DNA from: Opitutaceae bacterium
GTDB taxonomy: Bacteria; Verrucomicrobiota; Verrucomicrobiia; Opitutales; Opitutaceae
Assembly: GCA_024711005.1 (NCBI GenBank)
Contig: JANJTQ010000290.1
Coordinates: 1-49,022, forward strand
DNA length: 49,022 bases
Reading direction: 5' to 3'
Each line of letters starts with the position of its first letter. Position 1 is the first letter of the stretch. The translations under genes and the position numbers were made by a program. The notes under the pieces are model-generated. The model saw only the letters and a program-made list of their open reading frames with translations, did not search any database and was not told where the DNA came from. This document shows positions 16,086 to 25,561 of this stretch, in pieces.

Positions 16086-18125
16086 ATGGCTTTTCCCACA
16101 CCTCCCGCCATTCTTGCCGAACGCGATCTTCGCGCCGGTGAGTTCGATCAAAACCCGGCCGCGGCCCTCCTGCGCCTTTACGCGTGGATGCACCTCGCCC
16201 GCACCGGCGACAACCGCATCCTCGACCTGTTTCGCCAGGGCCTCATCAAGGGCACCGTCACCGGCGGCCAGGGCAACGAGGGTCTCATCATCCCCCTCAT
16301 CCTGCTCGCCGACAAAGCCATCGACGCGGTCTCCTTCACCCATCGCGATTTCGGCGGACACCTGATCTGGAGCGACCACCTCTGCGATCACCTCAACCAG
16401 TATTTCGCCAACGCCGGCAGCCCCACCAAAGCCCGCGAGGGCAACGTCCACCATGGCGACGTGAAAAACCGTTCGCTGCCGATGATCTCCCACCTCGGCT
16501 CCATGCTGTCGCATGTCCTCGGCGTGACCGACTCGCAGCGTCGCCACGGCAAACCCGCCGTCGGCTTCACGTTCTTCGGCGACGGCGGCTCCAGCACCGG
16601 CGACATCCACGAGTCCCTCAACCTCGCCTCGGTGCTCTCGCTGCCCGTTCTCTTCATTATCGAGAACAACAAATACGCCTACTCGACCCCCGTCAGCGAA
16701 CAGTTCACCGCCGGCACCGAACTCCACACCCGCGCCGCCGGCTATGGCATGGAAGGTTTTTCCCTCGATGCGACCGGCGACATCGAAACCATCACCCGCA
16801 CCCTCGCCGCCGCCATCGAAAAGGTCCGCACCACCTCGCGTCCCATCCTGATCGAAGCCCACACGCTCCGCATGCGCGGACACGCCGCCTACGACACCTG
16901 CGACTACCTCGCCCCCGGCGAACTCGACGCGATTCTCGCCCAGGATCCGCTCCCCAAATTCCGGGCCAAACTCGTCGCCGCCGGACACGCCGCCGCCATC
17001 GAGAAAATCGAGGCCGAGCTCAACGCGTTTCTCGAAGCCTGCATCCAGGTTTCGCTGGCCGTCGCCCGCCCGACCCCCGACGAAAGCCTGCTTGCCGACG
17101 TCTTCGCCCCCGAAGCCCCCGCGCTTCCGTGGCAGGCCACCCCCGCCGCGCCCGAACAGCTCACCAGCGCACAAGCCATCAACGCCGCCCTGCGTAAGAT
17201 TCTCACGGAACGCCCCGAGTCGCTCATCCTCGGCCAGGACATCGGCACCTACGGCGGCGCGTTCAAGGTCACCGACGGCCTGCTCAAAGACTTCGGTCGC
17301 CCCCGGGTGTTCAACACCCCGCTCGCCGAAAGCGCCTGCACCGGCTGGGCCATCGGCATGGCTCTCAACGGTCACCGCCCGATCGAGGAATTCCAGTTCG
17401 CCGACTTCTCCACCGAAGCCGTCACCCAGATCACCCTCAACGCCGCCACCTACCACTTCCGCTCCGGCGCCGCCGTCCCACTCGTCTTCCGCCTCCCTTG
17501 CGGCGGCGGCCTCACAATGGGCTCCTTCCACTCGCAGGAACTCGAGTCGCTCTTCCTCTCAATGCCCGGCATCAAGGCGATCTACCCGAGCACCCCGCAG
17601 GACGCCTTCAACGCGATCCTCGCCGCCTACGAAGACAACAACCCGGTCCTTATCTTCGAACACAAAGGCCTCTACCGCCGCGGCAAGCACCCCGTCGCCT
17701 GGGATGCAAACTACCGCGATGTCTGGCAGCCCAAGCTGCTGCGCTCCGGCACCTATGCGACCTTCGTCACCTACGGCGAGATGACCATCCCCGCCGCAGA
17801 GGCCTGCGAGTATTTGGAGACCGAATACGAAAAGAGTTTCGATCTCTTCGACCTTCGCGGACTCGCCCCGCTGAAACTCGACGCCATCAAGGCGTCACTG
17901 GAACGCACTCACCGCCTGATCGTGTTGCACGAAGGGCGCCGCACCCACGGCTTCGGAGCCGAGTTGGTGGCACGGTTGACCGAGGAGCATTTCTTCTCGA
18001 TGGAAGCCGCCCCGCTGCGCATCGCGAGCGCCGACATGCCTGTCCCCTTCGCCCCGGAGCTGGAGCTGGTTTACCGCCCCACCCGCGAAAAACTCATCGA
18101 GCAAATCGCGGCTTGGATCGGGTGA
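16086..18125 (+). CDS. 2-oxoacid dehydrogenase E1 component, fused alpha and beta subunits
   Basis: A thiamine-diphosphate E1 enzyme of 679 residues that decarboxylates a 2-oxoacid and passes the acyl group to a lipoyl E2. The alpha half (about 1-340) has THRDFGGHL and the TPP motif GDGGSSTGDIHE...ENNKYAYSTP near residue 164. A Pro/Ala-rich linker (APALPWQATPAAPE) near 345 leads to the beta half, with GQDIGTYGGAF, TPLAESACTGWAIGMALNG, EFQFADF and FEHKGLY. The layout resembles fused branched-chain or acetoin/pyruvate-type E1 proteins; the substrate cannot be fixed from sequence. No E2 or E3 gene is adjacent. The start at 16086 precedes a normal E1 N-terminus. Confidence 0.88.
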   Translation: MAFPTPPAILAERDLRAGEFDQNPAAALLRLYAWMHLARTGDNRILDLFRQGLIKGTVTGGQGNEGLIIPLILLADKAIDAVSFTHRDFGGHLIWSDHLCDHLNQYFANAGSPTKAREGNVHHGDVKNRSLPMISHLGSMLSHVLGVTDSQRRHGKPAVGFTFFGDGGSSTGDIHESLNLASVLSLPVLFIIENNKYAYSTPVSEQFTAGTELHTRAAGYGMEGFSLDATGDIETITRTLAAAIEKVRTTSRPILIEAHTLRMRGHAAYDTCDYLAPGELDAILAQDPLPKFRAKLVAAGHAAAIEKIEAELNAFLEACIQVSLAVARPTPDESLLADVFAPEAPALPWQATPAAPEQLTSAQAINAALRKILTERPESLILGQDIGTYGGAFKVTDGLLKDFGRPRVFNTPLAESACTGWAIGMALNGHRPIEEFQFADFSTEAVTQITLNAATYHFRSGAAVPLVFRLPCGGGLTMGSFHSQELESLFLSMPGIKAIYPSTPQDAFNAILAAYEDNNPVLIFEHKGLYRRGKHPVAWDANYRDVWQPKLLRSGTYATFVTYGEMTIPAAEACEYLETEYEKSFDLFDLRGLAPLKLDAIKASLERTHRLIVLHEGRRTHGFGAELVARLTEEHFFSMEAAPLRIASADMPVPFAPELELVYRPTREKLIEQIAAWIG

Positions 18126-18138
18126 TTCCTCCAAAACC

Positions 18139-18166
18139 GAGAACGAGTAAGAGAACGAGAACGATT
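18139..18166. repeat. GAGAACGAG direct repeats before kdsC
   Basis: GAGAACGAG occurs at 18139-18147 and 18151-18159, followed by AACGATTAC directly before the kdsC start. It is purine-rich, so it may supply the ribosome binding region or be a dispersed repeat. Confidence 0.5.
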
Positions 18167-18168
18167 AC

Positions 18169-18687
18169 ATGAAAGCCCTCATTCCTTCCGCCCGCTGGGC
18201 CGCCATTCGCCTGTTCGCGATGGATGTCGATGGCATCCTCACCGACGGCATCGTCGAGATCCACTCCGACGGCACCGAGAGCAAACGATTCTCCATTCTC
18301 GATGGCATGGGCCTCGTTCAATTGCGTAAACACGGCATCGAGACCGCCTGGATCAGCGGACGCGCCTCCGACGCCACCATCGTCCGCGCCTCCGAGCTTC
18401 GCATCCCGCACCTTGTTCAAGGTCGTATCGACAAGATCACCGCGCTCAAGGAGCTCGCCGCCACCCTTAATTTCAGGGCCGACCAGATCGTTTACATGGG
18501 CGACGACAACATCGACACCGCCGCCATCGAGTGGGCCGGCATCGGCGTGAGCGTGCCCGACGCGATGCCGGAGCCCTTCGCCGCCGCCGACTACATCACC
18601 CACCGTCCCGCCGGTCGCGGCGCCGTGCGCGAAGTCTGCGAACACATCCTCGCCGCCCGCGGTCACAATTCCACGCCGACCGCCTGA
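18169..18687 (+). CDS. kdsC: 3-deoxy-D-manno-octulosonate 8-phosphate phosphatase (KdsC-type HAD)
   Basis: KdsC removes phosphate from Kdo-8-phosphate in lipopolysaccharide core synthesis. The 172-residue HAD protein has the nucleophile motif AMDVDGILTDG, the substrate strand SDGTESKRFSILDGMG, motif II ISGR, the motif III Lys in IDKITAL and the motif IV GDDNIDTAAI followed by GIGVSVPDAMPE. Length and order are typical for the tetrameric KdsC clade with no cap domain. It implies an outer membrane with Kdo. Other kds genes are not nearby. Confidence 0.9.
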   Translation: MKALIPSARWAAIRLFAMDVDGILTDGIVEIHSDGTESKRFSILDGMGLVQLRKHGIETAWISGRASDATIVRASELRIPHLVQGRIDKITALKELAATLNFRADQIVYMGDDNIDTAAIEWAGIGVSVPDAMPEPFAAADYITHRPAGRGAVREVCEHILAARGHNSTPTA

Positions 18688-18808
18688 CCTGGCCGGCCCT
18701 TCCTCCGGCCCGCCGTCGCGTCGCGATCTCTTCGGTCCGCTGGCGAAAAGCCAAAGTTAAGATAAAGAATACCGAGCACGAGTCTCCGATCCACCGAACG
18801 TCCGCACC

Positions 18809-20044
18809 ATGGCCCTCTCTTCGCAACTCCGCATCGACTTTCCCACGCTCGACCAACACGTCGGCGGCAAACCTCTTGTCTACCTCGACAACGGCGCCAC
18901 CACCCAGAAGCCGCGCAGCGTGATCGACGCCCTCGCCCGTTACTACGAACTCGACAACTCCAACGTTCACCGCGGCCTTCACGCCCTTTCCATGCGAGCC
19001 ACCGATGGCTATGAGGCCGCCCGCGCCCGCGCCGCGAAGTTCATCAACGCCGCCGCGCCCGCCGAGATCATCTTCACCCGCGGCACCACCGAATCCATCA
19101 ACCTGGTCGCCCAATCCTGGGGCCCCGCCAACCTCAAGCCCGGCGATGTCATCCTCACCACCGAGATGGAGCACCACTCCAACCTCGTCCCGTGGCAGCA
19201 ACTCGCCCACCGCACCGGCGCGACCTTGAAATACGTGCCCGTCGCCGGTGCCGATGCCGAACACGGCCTCGACCTCGACGCGCTCGATGCGTTGCTCACG
19301 CCGCAAGTGAAGCTCTTCGCCTTCACCCACCTCTCCAACACCCTCGGCGTACTCAATGACGCCGTCGCGCTCTGCGCCAAGGCCCGCGCCGTCGGCGCCA
19401 TCACCGTGATCGACGCCGCGCAGTCCATCGGACACGAACCGATCGACGTGCAGGCCATCGGCTGCGACTTTCTGGCGTTCAGCGGACACAAGATGGCCGG
19501 CCCCACCGGCATCGGCGTCCTCTACGGACGTCGCAAGCTTCTGGATACGATGCCGCCCTACCAGACCGGCGGCGGCATGGTCGTGTCCGTGACCTACGAA
19601 GGTGCGACATGGAAACCCTCGCCCGAGCGTTTCGAGGCCGGCACGCCCAACGTCGCCGACGCGATCGGCCTGCACGCCGCGTTCGATTATCTCGACCAAG
19701 TCGGCCGTCCGGCAATCGCCGCGCATGACTTCGCCCTCGGTGAACGCGCCTGCGTCGCCCTCGCGGAGTTGCCCGGCATCCGCATCATCGGCCCCAAGCC
19801 CGGCAAGCCGCGCGGAGGCCTGGTGAGTTTCGCCTTCAACGAAGCGCACGCCCACGACGTGGTGACGTTCGCCGACCAGGACGGCATCGCGTTGCGCGGC
19901 GGACACCACTGCAACCAGCCGCTGATGCGCAAGCTCGGCCTGACCAGCACGACCCGCGCAAGCTTCTTCGTCTACAACACCGAGGAAGAGATCGACCTTC
20001 TCGTAAAATCGATGCGCCGCATCTTGAAGTTCTTCGCAGGCTGA
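18809..20044 (+). CDS. sufS: Cysteine desulfurase, SufS type
   Basis: SufS takes sulfur from cysteine for iron-sulfur cluster assembly using pyridoxal phosphate. The 411-residue protein has YLDNGATTQKP, the PLP-binding Lys in FSGHKMAGPTGIGVLYG and the active-site Cys in RGGHHCNQPLMRKLG, which matches the group II (SufS) loop. The usual sufBCD and sufE partners are not in the window, so it may be an orphan copy or act with distant genes. It converges on the MoxR operon; the short gap (20045-20076) has no clear terminator. Confidence 0.92.
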   Translation: MALSSQLRIDFPTLDQHVGGKPLVYLDNGATTQKPRSVIDALARYYELDNSNVHRGLHALSMRATDGYEAARARAAKFINAAAPAEIIFTRGTTESINLVAQSWGPANLKPGDVILTTEMEHHSNLVPWQQLAHRTGATLKYVPVAGADAEHGLDLDALDALLTPQVKLFAFTHLSNTLGVLNDAVALCAKARAVGAITVIDAAQSIGHEPIDVQAIGCDFLAFSGHKMAGPTGIGVLYGRRKLLDTMPPYQTGGGMVVSVTYEGATWKPSPERFEAGTPNVADAIGLHAAFDYLDQVGRPAIAAHDFALGERACVALAELPGIRIIGPKPGKPRGGLVSFAFNEAHAHDVVTFADQDGIALRGGHHCNQPLMRKLGLTSTTRASFFVYNTEEEIDLLVKSMRRILKFFAG

Positions 20045-20076
20045 AGCAGTTCAACTCCACGCCGGCCGCCAGTCAT

Positions 20077-20841
20077 TCAGACCCGCTCCCGATACAGCAC
20101 GTCCACCACGTTGCGGACCTGTTGCTCGTCGGTCAGACCATCCACCAGCGCATCCGGAATCTGACCTCTCCGGCGGAAGTGGGCCGCCATCTCCGCGTAA
20201 AGCGCCCGTCGCGCCGCCGGCTCAATTTGCTCCCGGCGTGCCAACGATTGCCAGGCCGCCCTCGCCTCCTCGGGTGACGATTCCCGGCGCAAGCGGGCCA
20301 CCAGCGCGGCCTGTCCTCGCAATGAGTTGTAACGTTGTTCGCCCATCACGGTCGCATCGGGCGCGGGCTCGAGCGCCTCATGCACCACGATCGTCCCCGC
20401 GGCGAGATCGCCCAGGCGCTGCCCTCGTGGACTCACCAGCGAGGCGATCCCGCCCACCGCGTAGGCGAAGGGCAGGCAATCGATAAACCGCAGCAGATTC
20501 CTCATCACACATTGCGCAAACGTGAGTCTTAATCCGCGGGCATCGACCACACGCAACCGCATCACTCGCTTGCCCACGGTTTGTCCGCGCCAGCTGTAAT
20601 CCATGACCACGTCATAGCCGCGCGAGAGCACAAAAAACGTGACGATCATCACCCCTTGCCCCGCATCCTGACTGATCAATTGGAGCGGTGTGAGGAGCAG
20701 TGCAACGAGACTCCATGCGGCCGAGATCAATGCCCAATCGATCATCAAGGCACCCAGCCGCAGGACCGGACTGGCGATGCGAAACGAAAACTCGACGCCC
20801 TCGGGAGTGGTCACCCGCAACCGTCTCACTCCCGTATTCAT
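20077..20841 (-). CDS. RDD family membrane protein
   Basis: A 254-residue protein with an RDD domain: RIASPVLRLGALMIDW near residue 21 with its Arg and Asp, hydrophobic segments around 33-53 and 60-80, then WRGQTVGKRVMRLRVVDA, FIDCLPFAYAVGG and QRLGDLAAGTIVV. The C-terminal ~90 residues are soluble and helical, rich in Arg and Glu. It is the last gene of a ten-gene operon and overlaps the SpoIIM-like gene by ATGA. RDD proteins are often linked to transport or membrane assembly, but the role here is unknown. The start at 20841 discards a longer frame inside the upstream gene. Confidence 0.82.
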   Translation of the reverse strand: MNTGVRRLRVTTPEGVEFSFRIASPVLRLGALMIDWALISAAWSLVALLLTPLQLISQDAGQGVMIVTFFVLSRGYDVVMDYSWRGQTVGKRVMRLRVVDARGLRLTFAQCVMRNLLRFIDCLPFAYAVGGIASLVSPRGQRLGDLAAGTIVVHEALEPAPDATVMGEQRYNSLRGQAALVARLRRESSPEEARAAWQSLARREQIEPAARRALYAEMAAHFRRRGQIPDALVDGLTDEQQVRNVVDVLYRERV

Positions 20842-21884
20842 GAGCCACCCTCCCGTCCGTTCGCGCCGGCTTCGCCCGACTTGACCACGACGTCCGCACC
20901 CGAGCGTGAGAGCCACCAGATCAATGCGGCCAGTTGCGCCGCGCCAAACGCGATCTTCGCGATATAAGGCACCGCCGGTTCATGATGCTGCGAAAGAAAC
21001 GATTCGATGATGCCCGCCCATACCAGCAGCAACGCCGCACCTCCGCACAGGGTGGCGACATCCGGCGCGGCATCCCGCAAGCGGACGGCGAGCGGCTTGC
21101 GCTCGCGCCGCCCGATCAACGCCCCCGCCAGAACGAAACCCGCCTGCCCGCCGATCAACATGGCGGGAATTTCCACCGATCCGTGGGGCAGCAGCCAGCC
21201 CGCCAAAAACACCGATTGGCCGGCACTCACATAATCCAGGGCCACCGCACCGAGAATCACGCCGTTATAGAACATCAACACCACCGTGCCCACCCCCGCG
21301 GTCAGCCCCAGCGCCATCGCATTGAGCGTTACCTGCGTGTTGTGCACCATGAGCGAACCGGCGAAACTCGCCCGGCGGCCTTCGCCTTCGTCCTCGCCTT
21401 CCCGCGCAAGCTTTTCCTCCTCCGCCACCCGCTCCGCCGGACTCCCCTGCAAATGCGAGAAGGGCATGATCACTTCCTTCGCCTCCGGATCGAATGCCAG
21501 CGCCGCCGCGCCAAAGATCGACCCCGACACCATCAGCGTCAGCGCAAACCAAAACGCCCTCGCACGCCGACGAAAGGCCTGCGGAAAACCGCGGGCCAGC
21601 CAGGCCCAGGGACGCACTCGCACACCGGAGGCCCGCTGACCGTGGATCTCCGCATACCCCCGCGCCACCAAACCCTCGAGATAGGCACGTACTCCGGGAT
21701 CGGCCGCATAGGTGCGCAACCGCGCCAGATCCGCGCAGGCGCGTTGATAAAGTCCTTCAAGTTCACGCGCCTCCGCCACCGGAAGTTCGCGCAGAGGGTC
21801 CTCCGATAGCCGGCGCAACACGGCGTCCAGCCGCTCCCACCGCGGTCGTTCTCCTTCGATGAATCGCTCCAGGTTAACAATCAT
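20838..21884 (-). CDS. SpoIIM-like (stage II sporulation protein M family) membrane protein
   Basis: A 348-residue integral membrane protein with an N-terminal soluble helical part (LERFIEGERPRWERL and LEGLYQRACADLARLR are typical) and about five membrane segments from residue 110 on. LMVHNTQVTLNAMALGL followed by GVILGAV and LLPHGSVEIPAMLIGG is the SpoIIM/DUF95 core. The family in non-sporulators is found with MoxR and DUF58 genes. It overlaps both neighbours by four bases (ATGA). The organism is not a spore former as far as can be told, so the name reflects homology only. Confidence 0.85.
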   Translation of the reverse strand: MIVNLERFIEGERPRWERLDAVLRRLSEDPLRELPVAEARELEGLYQRACADLARLRTYAADPGVRAYLEGLVARGYAEIHGQRASGVRVRPWAWLARGFPQAFRRRARAFWFALTLMVSGSIFGAAALAFDPEAKEVIMPFSHLQGSPAERVAEEEKLAREGEDEGEGRRASFAGSLMVHNTQVTLNAMALGLTAGVGTVVLMFYNGVILGAVALDYVSAGQSVFLAGWLLPHGSVEIPAMLIGGQAGFVLAGALIGRRERKPLAVRLRDAAPDVATLCGGAALLLVWAGIIESFLSQHHEPAVPYIAKIAFGAAQLAALIWWLSRSGADVVVKSGEAGANGREGGS

Positions 21885-23308
21885 AGCGCCTGCCTTTGCT
21901 TCACTTTTAAATACTGCGTCAACAACTCGGCCGCATACGGCTCGTCGCGTAGCAACTGCACCGCGACCCCCGCCGGCCTCAGCCGCTGCGCGAGCTCCCG
22001 CGCCTCGGTCCAGCGCAGGTGCCCCGCCAGCCGTCGATAAACATCCGCGGTCGACCCCGCCTCCACGCCCGTGAACAGCGGCGCCACTTCCGGCGGACAC
22101 AGTTGGTTCACATTCACCAGATGCTGCCGCGCGAGCAGTGGCAAATGCTTCGAAAAATCCTCCGCCACCACCGGATCACTCAGGTCCGTCAGAATAAAAA
22201 CCAACGCGCGTCGACGAAGCCGTTGCCGCAACGATCTCACCACCTCCGCCGCGTCGGGACTCGCCCGGCCCGGTTGCAACGCGTGTACCGCATCCCGGCA
22301 TGCCGCATAATGTCCGGCCCCTCCTCCCGCCGGAATGAACACGCGCACCCGATCATCGTAAACGACCAGCCCGAAGCGGTCGCCCTGCCGTTGCGCCGCG
22401 AGCAACAAGACCATCGCCGCCGTAATGCTCCGCTCCAGCGCCGTCACTTCTTTGCCGTCACGCAACAACGTGCGCGCGCTCAACCGCGAGGCGTCGATCA
22501 CCACATACACTTCCTGCGTGCGCTCGACTTGAAAAATTTTCGTCACCGGCTTCCCACGTTTGGCCGTCGCCTTCCAGTCGATCTCGTCGAAACCGTCACC
22601 CGGCAAATACTCGCGCAGCTTTTCAAACTCCCGCCCGCGTCCGACCTGTCGGCGCGCACGCATGCCCCACGGGCCGCGATCAAGAAACAGGACAGAGAAC
22701 GCCCGCCGCTCGGCGAGCAGGTTCGGCATCACCCGCACTTCCGTCGTCAGCTCCGTGTGCTGCCGCAACTCCCAAAATCCCCACGGGCTCGGCCGTGCCA
22801 CGCACGCCAATAGTCCGACGAACCGGCCGCGCCGTGCAGGCGTAATGCGCCAGGTGCCCATGGCGCGTGTCGTCCCCTCGGGAAACATCACATCGCGCTC
22901 CGCATCCTCGACCTCGAACACTGGCGGCACCGCCAGCGCGACCCGCACACCACCTCCGTGTCCATCCAGCCCGGAAAAAGTCACCAGTAACATGCCCACC
23001 CGGTCCTTGGTCAGACGCAAAACCGCCGGTGCCTCCACCTGCGGCCAATCGTCTCGTCCCAGGCCAAGCGCAAGGTCGATCAACACCACCAGCCCGAGCG
23101 CTCCGGAAGCGATCAACCAAAACGGAGTCAGCTCCGGCAACGGTCCCGCCAGCACCGCAAGCCCGAGCAACCCGCCCACCCACACGAGCGCGCGCGCCGC
23201 CGGCACCACCTTGGTTCTGCGGCGCGTCGGAGCGACAGCATGTTCGGCGGCGCGATGCGTCGCGTCGTCTTGGGTCTGCCGCCCGTCCGGAATTTCGGAA
23301 GCTGCCAT
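21881..23308 (-). CDS. DUF58 protein with von Willebrand A-like domain
   Basis: A 475-residue protein with two hydrophobic segments (about 36-55 and 60-76), then a beta-rich region and the DUF58 signature GREFEKLREYLPGDGFDEID plus WKATAKRGKPVTK near residue 245. After it comes VVIDASRLSA, a MIDAS-like DxS start of a vWA domain, and LVFILTDLSDP. DUF58 proteins work with MoxR ATPases, presumably as targets or metal-dependent adaptors. It begins 16 bases after the moxR stop and overlaps the SpoIIM-like gene. Confidence 0.88.
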   Translation of the reverse strand: MAASEIPDGRQTQDDATHRAAEHAVAPTRRRTKVVPAARALVWVGGLLGLAVLAGPLPELTPFWLIASGALGLVVLIDLALGLGRDDWPQVEAPAVLRLTKDRVGMLLVTFSGLDGHGGGVRVALAVPPVFEVEDAERDVMFPEGTTRAMGTWRITPARRGRFVGLLACVARPSPWGFWELRQHTELTTEVRVMPNLLAERRAFSVLFLDRGPWGMRARRQVGRGREFEKLREYLPGDGFDEIDWKATAKRGKPVTKIFQVERTQEVYVVIDASRLSARTLLRDGKEVTALERSITAAMVLLLAAQRQGDRFGLVVYDDRVRVFIPAGGGAGHYAACRDAVHALQPGRASPDAAEVVRSLRQRLRRRALVFILTDLSDPVVAEDFSKHLPLLARQHLVNVNQLCPPEVAPLFTGVEAGSTADVYRRLAGHLRWTEARELAQRLRPAGVAVQLLRDEPYAAELLTQYLKVKQRQAL

Positions 23309-23324
23309 CAGGTTGTCCTTCCGC

Positions 23325-24290
23325 TCACCGCGGCACCGCCACCTGTTCCAAAATGCGCGCCAGCACTTCCTCGACCGTGACACCTTCGATTTCAAACTCG
23401 GGTCGCAGCACGATGCGGTGCGCCAGCACCGCCGTCGCCAGGCTCCGCACGTCGTCCGGCGTGGTAAAGTCGCGCCCGGCGATCGCCGCCCGAGCCCGCG
23501 CACCGAGAAGCAGCGCCTGGGTCGCACGCGGACCCGCGCCCGTCAGCACGCTCTCGTGGGTGCGCGTCGCACGCACCAGATCGACCGCGTAGGCCGCCAG
23601 TTCCTCGCGCAACAGCACCTGATCCAACGTCGCCCGCAGCCGCGCCAGTTCACCGGTCCCGAGCACCGGTCGCACCGCGCCGCCGACCAGACATTTCTCC
23701 GGGCTATCTCCCGAAAGCATCCGGCGCGCGAGTTCGAGTTCATCGTCGCGTCCCGGCGCCTCCATGCGGATTTTCACCATGAACCGGTCTTTCTGCGCCT
23801 CCGGCAACGGATACGTTCCTTCGGAATCGGCGGGGTTCTGCGTGGCGAATACCGTGAACGCGTCGTCGAGCGAATGCGTTTCGCGATCAATGGTCACCAC
23901 CCGCTCCTGCATCGCCTGTAACAACGCAGCCTGCGTTTTCGCCGGCGCGCGGTTCACTTCGTCCGCCAGCAGGAAGCTCGTGAACACCGGACCGCGCACA
24001 AGGGTGAAGGTGTTGGCCTGAAGGTTAAACACGTTCGTGCCCGTGATATCCGCCGGCATGAGATCGGGCGTAAACTGCACCCGGCCCGACGGGACCCCGA
24101 GCACGTGCCCGAGCGTGCGCACCAAAAGCGTCTTGGCGACGCCCGGCACGCCTTCAATCAGCGCATGCTGACGCGTGAGCAGTGTGACGAGTGCGAGTTC
24201 GATCACGGCGTCCTGGCCGATGATGACCTTGGCGATTTCCGCACGCGCGGCGTCGAGGGTCCGGGTGGCTAAGTTGAGGTCTTCGTTCAT
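23325..24290 (-). CDS. MoxR family AAA+ ATPase
   Basis: A 321-residue AAA+ protein with Walker A GVPGVAKT near residue 48, Walker B LLADEVNRAPAKTQ, sensor 1 ATQNPADSEGTYPLPEAQ and a C-terminal lid with FTTPDDVRSLATAVLAHR. MoxR ATPases are chaperone-like and activate or mature partner proteins, often vWA-domain ones such as the DUF58 protein encoded next. It overlaps the DUF4350-like gene by ATGA. Here it is the only soluble ATPase of an operon otherwise made of membrane proteins, so it is the likely motor. Confidence 0.93.
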   Translation of the reverse strand: MNEDLNLATRTLDAARAEIAKVIIGQDAVIELALVTLLTRQHALIEGVPGVAKTLLVRTLGHVLGVPSGRVQFTPDLMPADITGTNVFNLQANTFTLVRGPVFTSFLLADEVNRAPAKTQAALLQAMQERVVTIDRETHSLDDAFTVFATQNPADSEGTYPLPEAQKDRFMVKIRMEAPGRDDELELARRMLSGDSPEKCLVGGAVRPVLGTGELARLRATLDQVLLREELAAYAVDLVRATRTHESVLTGAGPRATQALLLGARARAAIAGRDFTTPDDVRSLATAVLAHRIVLRPEFEIEGVTVEEVLARILEQVAVPR

Positions 24291-25561
24291 GTGAGTCGTT
24301 TATGGGAAAGGGTGCGTGTCGCCGCATTGTAGGCCGACACCGGATCGCCTGCGCCGGCCGAAGGCGGCGCGGCCGCGAGCCGGCGTCGATCACTCTCCGT
24401 GGCATGAGGACGCCAGGCGTCCAGACATGCGGTGAACAACTTCGCCGGGGTCACCGCGCGTCGCAGCAATGCCTCCAGCCCGGCCGTGGGCGTGAGAGAA
24501 AGGCGGATCTCCTCGTCTTCCGGGAGGATCGGCGCGAGCGGCGTGGCGCGGCGCCAGATCCACAGTCCCGCCAGAACGAGCGCGGTCAGTGCCGCCCCGC
24601 CGAGCCCATAGCGCCGCGCCAGCACCGCCACGCCCGACTCGACCTCCACACCGAGATGCGACTCCACAAAAATCACCCGCCGCGCATCCCCAAGCACGGC
24701 CGCCAGCACCGGCGTGGCGCGTTCGCGTTGAACCGCCTCGTTGCTCAGCAAGAAACTGTCCGCCAGCAGCATCACCGAACCCGCGCCACGCGTGCGCACC
24801 ACCATCACCGGCTCGGCCCCGCGCCGATAAAGCACTTTCCAGCCGTCACCCGCGCGCGGCATAAAAAACAGGTCGGACTGCCATCGCGGCAACGTCGCCG
24901 GCCAGAGGGCCGGCGCATCCTCGCCCCGGACCGCGTCCGCATCTTCGACGCGCTTCACCAGTTCACGGCGGGCAAGGCGAAATCCCCACCGACGCTCGAA
25001 GTCGCTTGCATGCACCGGAAGCGCCTCGTTGTCCAAAGACGGGAATTTCCCCCCCTTCCTGGATGGGGTGGCGTTGTCGTTCTTTTCCTTGGAACCCGCT
25101 TCAACGTCTTTCTTCGGCGTCGCTTCCTTCGGTTTCACTTCGGGCTTCAGCCAGGGATCGGTTCGCATTTCACGCACCGTATTCCAGTCCTCCGGCTGCG
25201 CGGCCTCCGCCCGCCACGCCACCACCACGCGCGCGCCCGCCACCGCCGCCCGATCCAACGCCGCCCAGCCGTCATCCTCCGGCGAACGTCCACTGCCCCG
25301 ACGCAGGCCGGCGACAAACACCACGTCGCCCGCCCCCGCCTGCAGGCGCTCAAGTGGACGCAGCCAGCGGACACTTTCGCGGCCCGGCAGTAATCCGGCG
25401 CCATCGTGCATCGCACGCACGCCCAGAGGATCCGCGCGCAGGCTCGAATATTCAGGGAACACGTCGCCCCGCGCGACGCGCAGTCGGTAGAGCCCCGCGA
25501 CTCCGAGGAAAAGCCCGAGCATCAAGCCGCCGACAATCAACCAGAGTCCGGCGCGCCTCAT
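24287..25561 (-). CDS. DUF4350-like membrane protein
   Basis: A 424-residue protein with one N-terminal membrane helix (about 5-24), an extracytoplasmic domain with YSSLRADPLGVRAMHDG (a DUF4350-like start), a Lys/Glu-rich low-complexity insert around residues 140-175, a second half with SVMLLADSFLLSNEAV, a second membrane helix near 325-342 and a cytoplasmic tail. DUF4350 domains resemble the glutamine-amidotransferase-like fold and are typical of MoxR/DUF58 clusters. The charged insert is unusual. It overlaps both neighbours by ATGA. Confidence 0.75.
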   Translation of the reverse strand: MRRAGLWLIVGGLMLGLFLGVAGLYRLRVARGDVFPEYSSLRADPLGVRAMHDGAGLLPGRESVRWLRPLERLQAGAGDVVFVAGLRRGSGRSPEDDGWAALDRAAVAGARVVVAWRAEAAQPEDWNTVREMRTDPWLKPEVKPKEATPKKDVEAGSKEKNDNATPSRKGGKFPSLDNEALPVHASDFERRWGFRLARRELVKRVEDADAVRGEDAPALWPATLPRWQSDLFFMPRAGDGWKVLYRRGAEPVMVVRTRGAGSVMLLADSFLLSNEAVQRERATPVLAAVLGDARRVIFVESHLGVEVESGVAVLARRYGLGGAALTALVLAGLWIWRRATPLAPILPEDEEIRLSLTPTAGLEALLRRAVTPAKLFTACLDAWRPHATESDRRRLAAAPPSAGAGDPVSAYNAATRTLSHKRLT

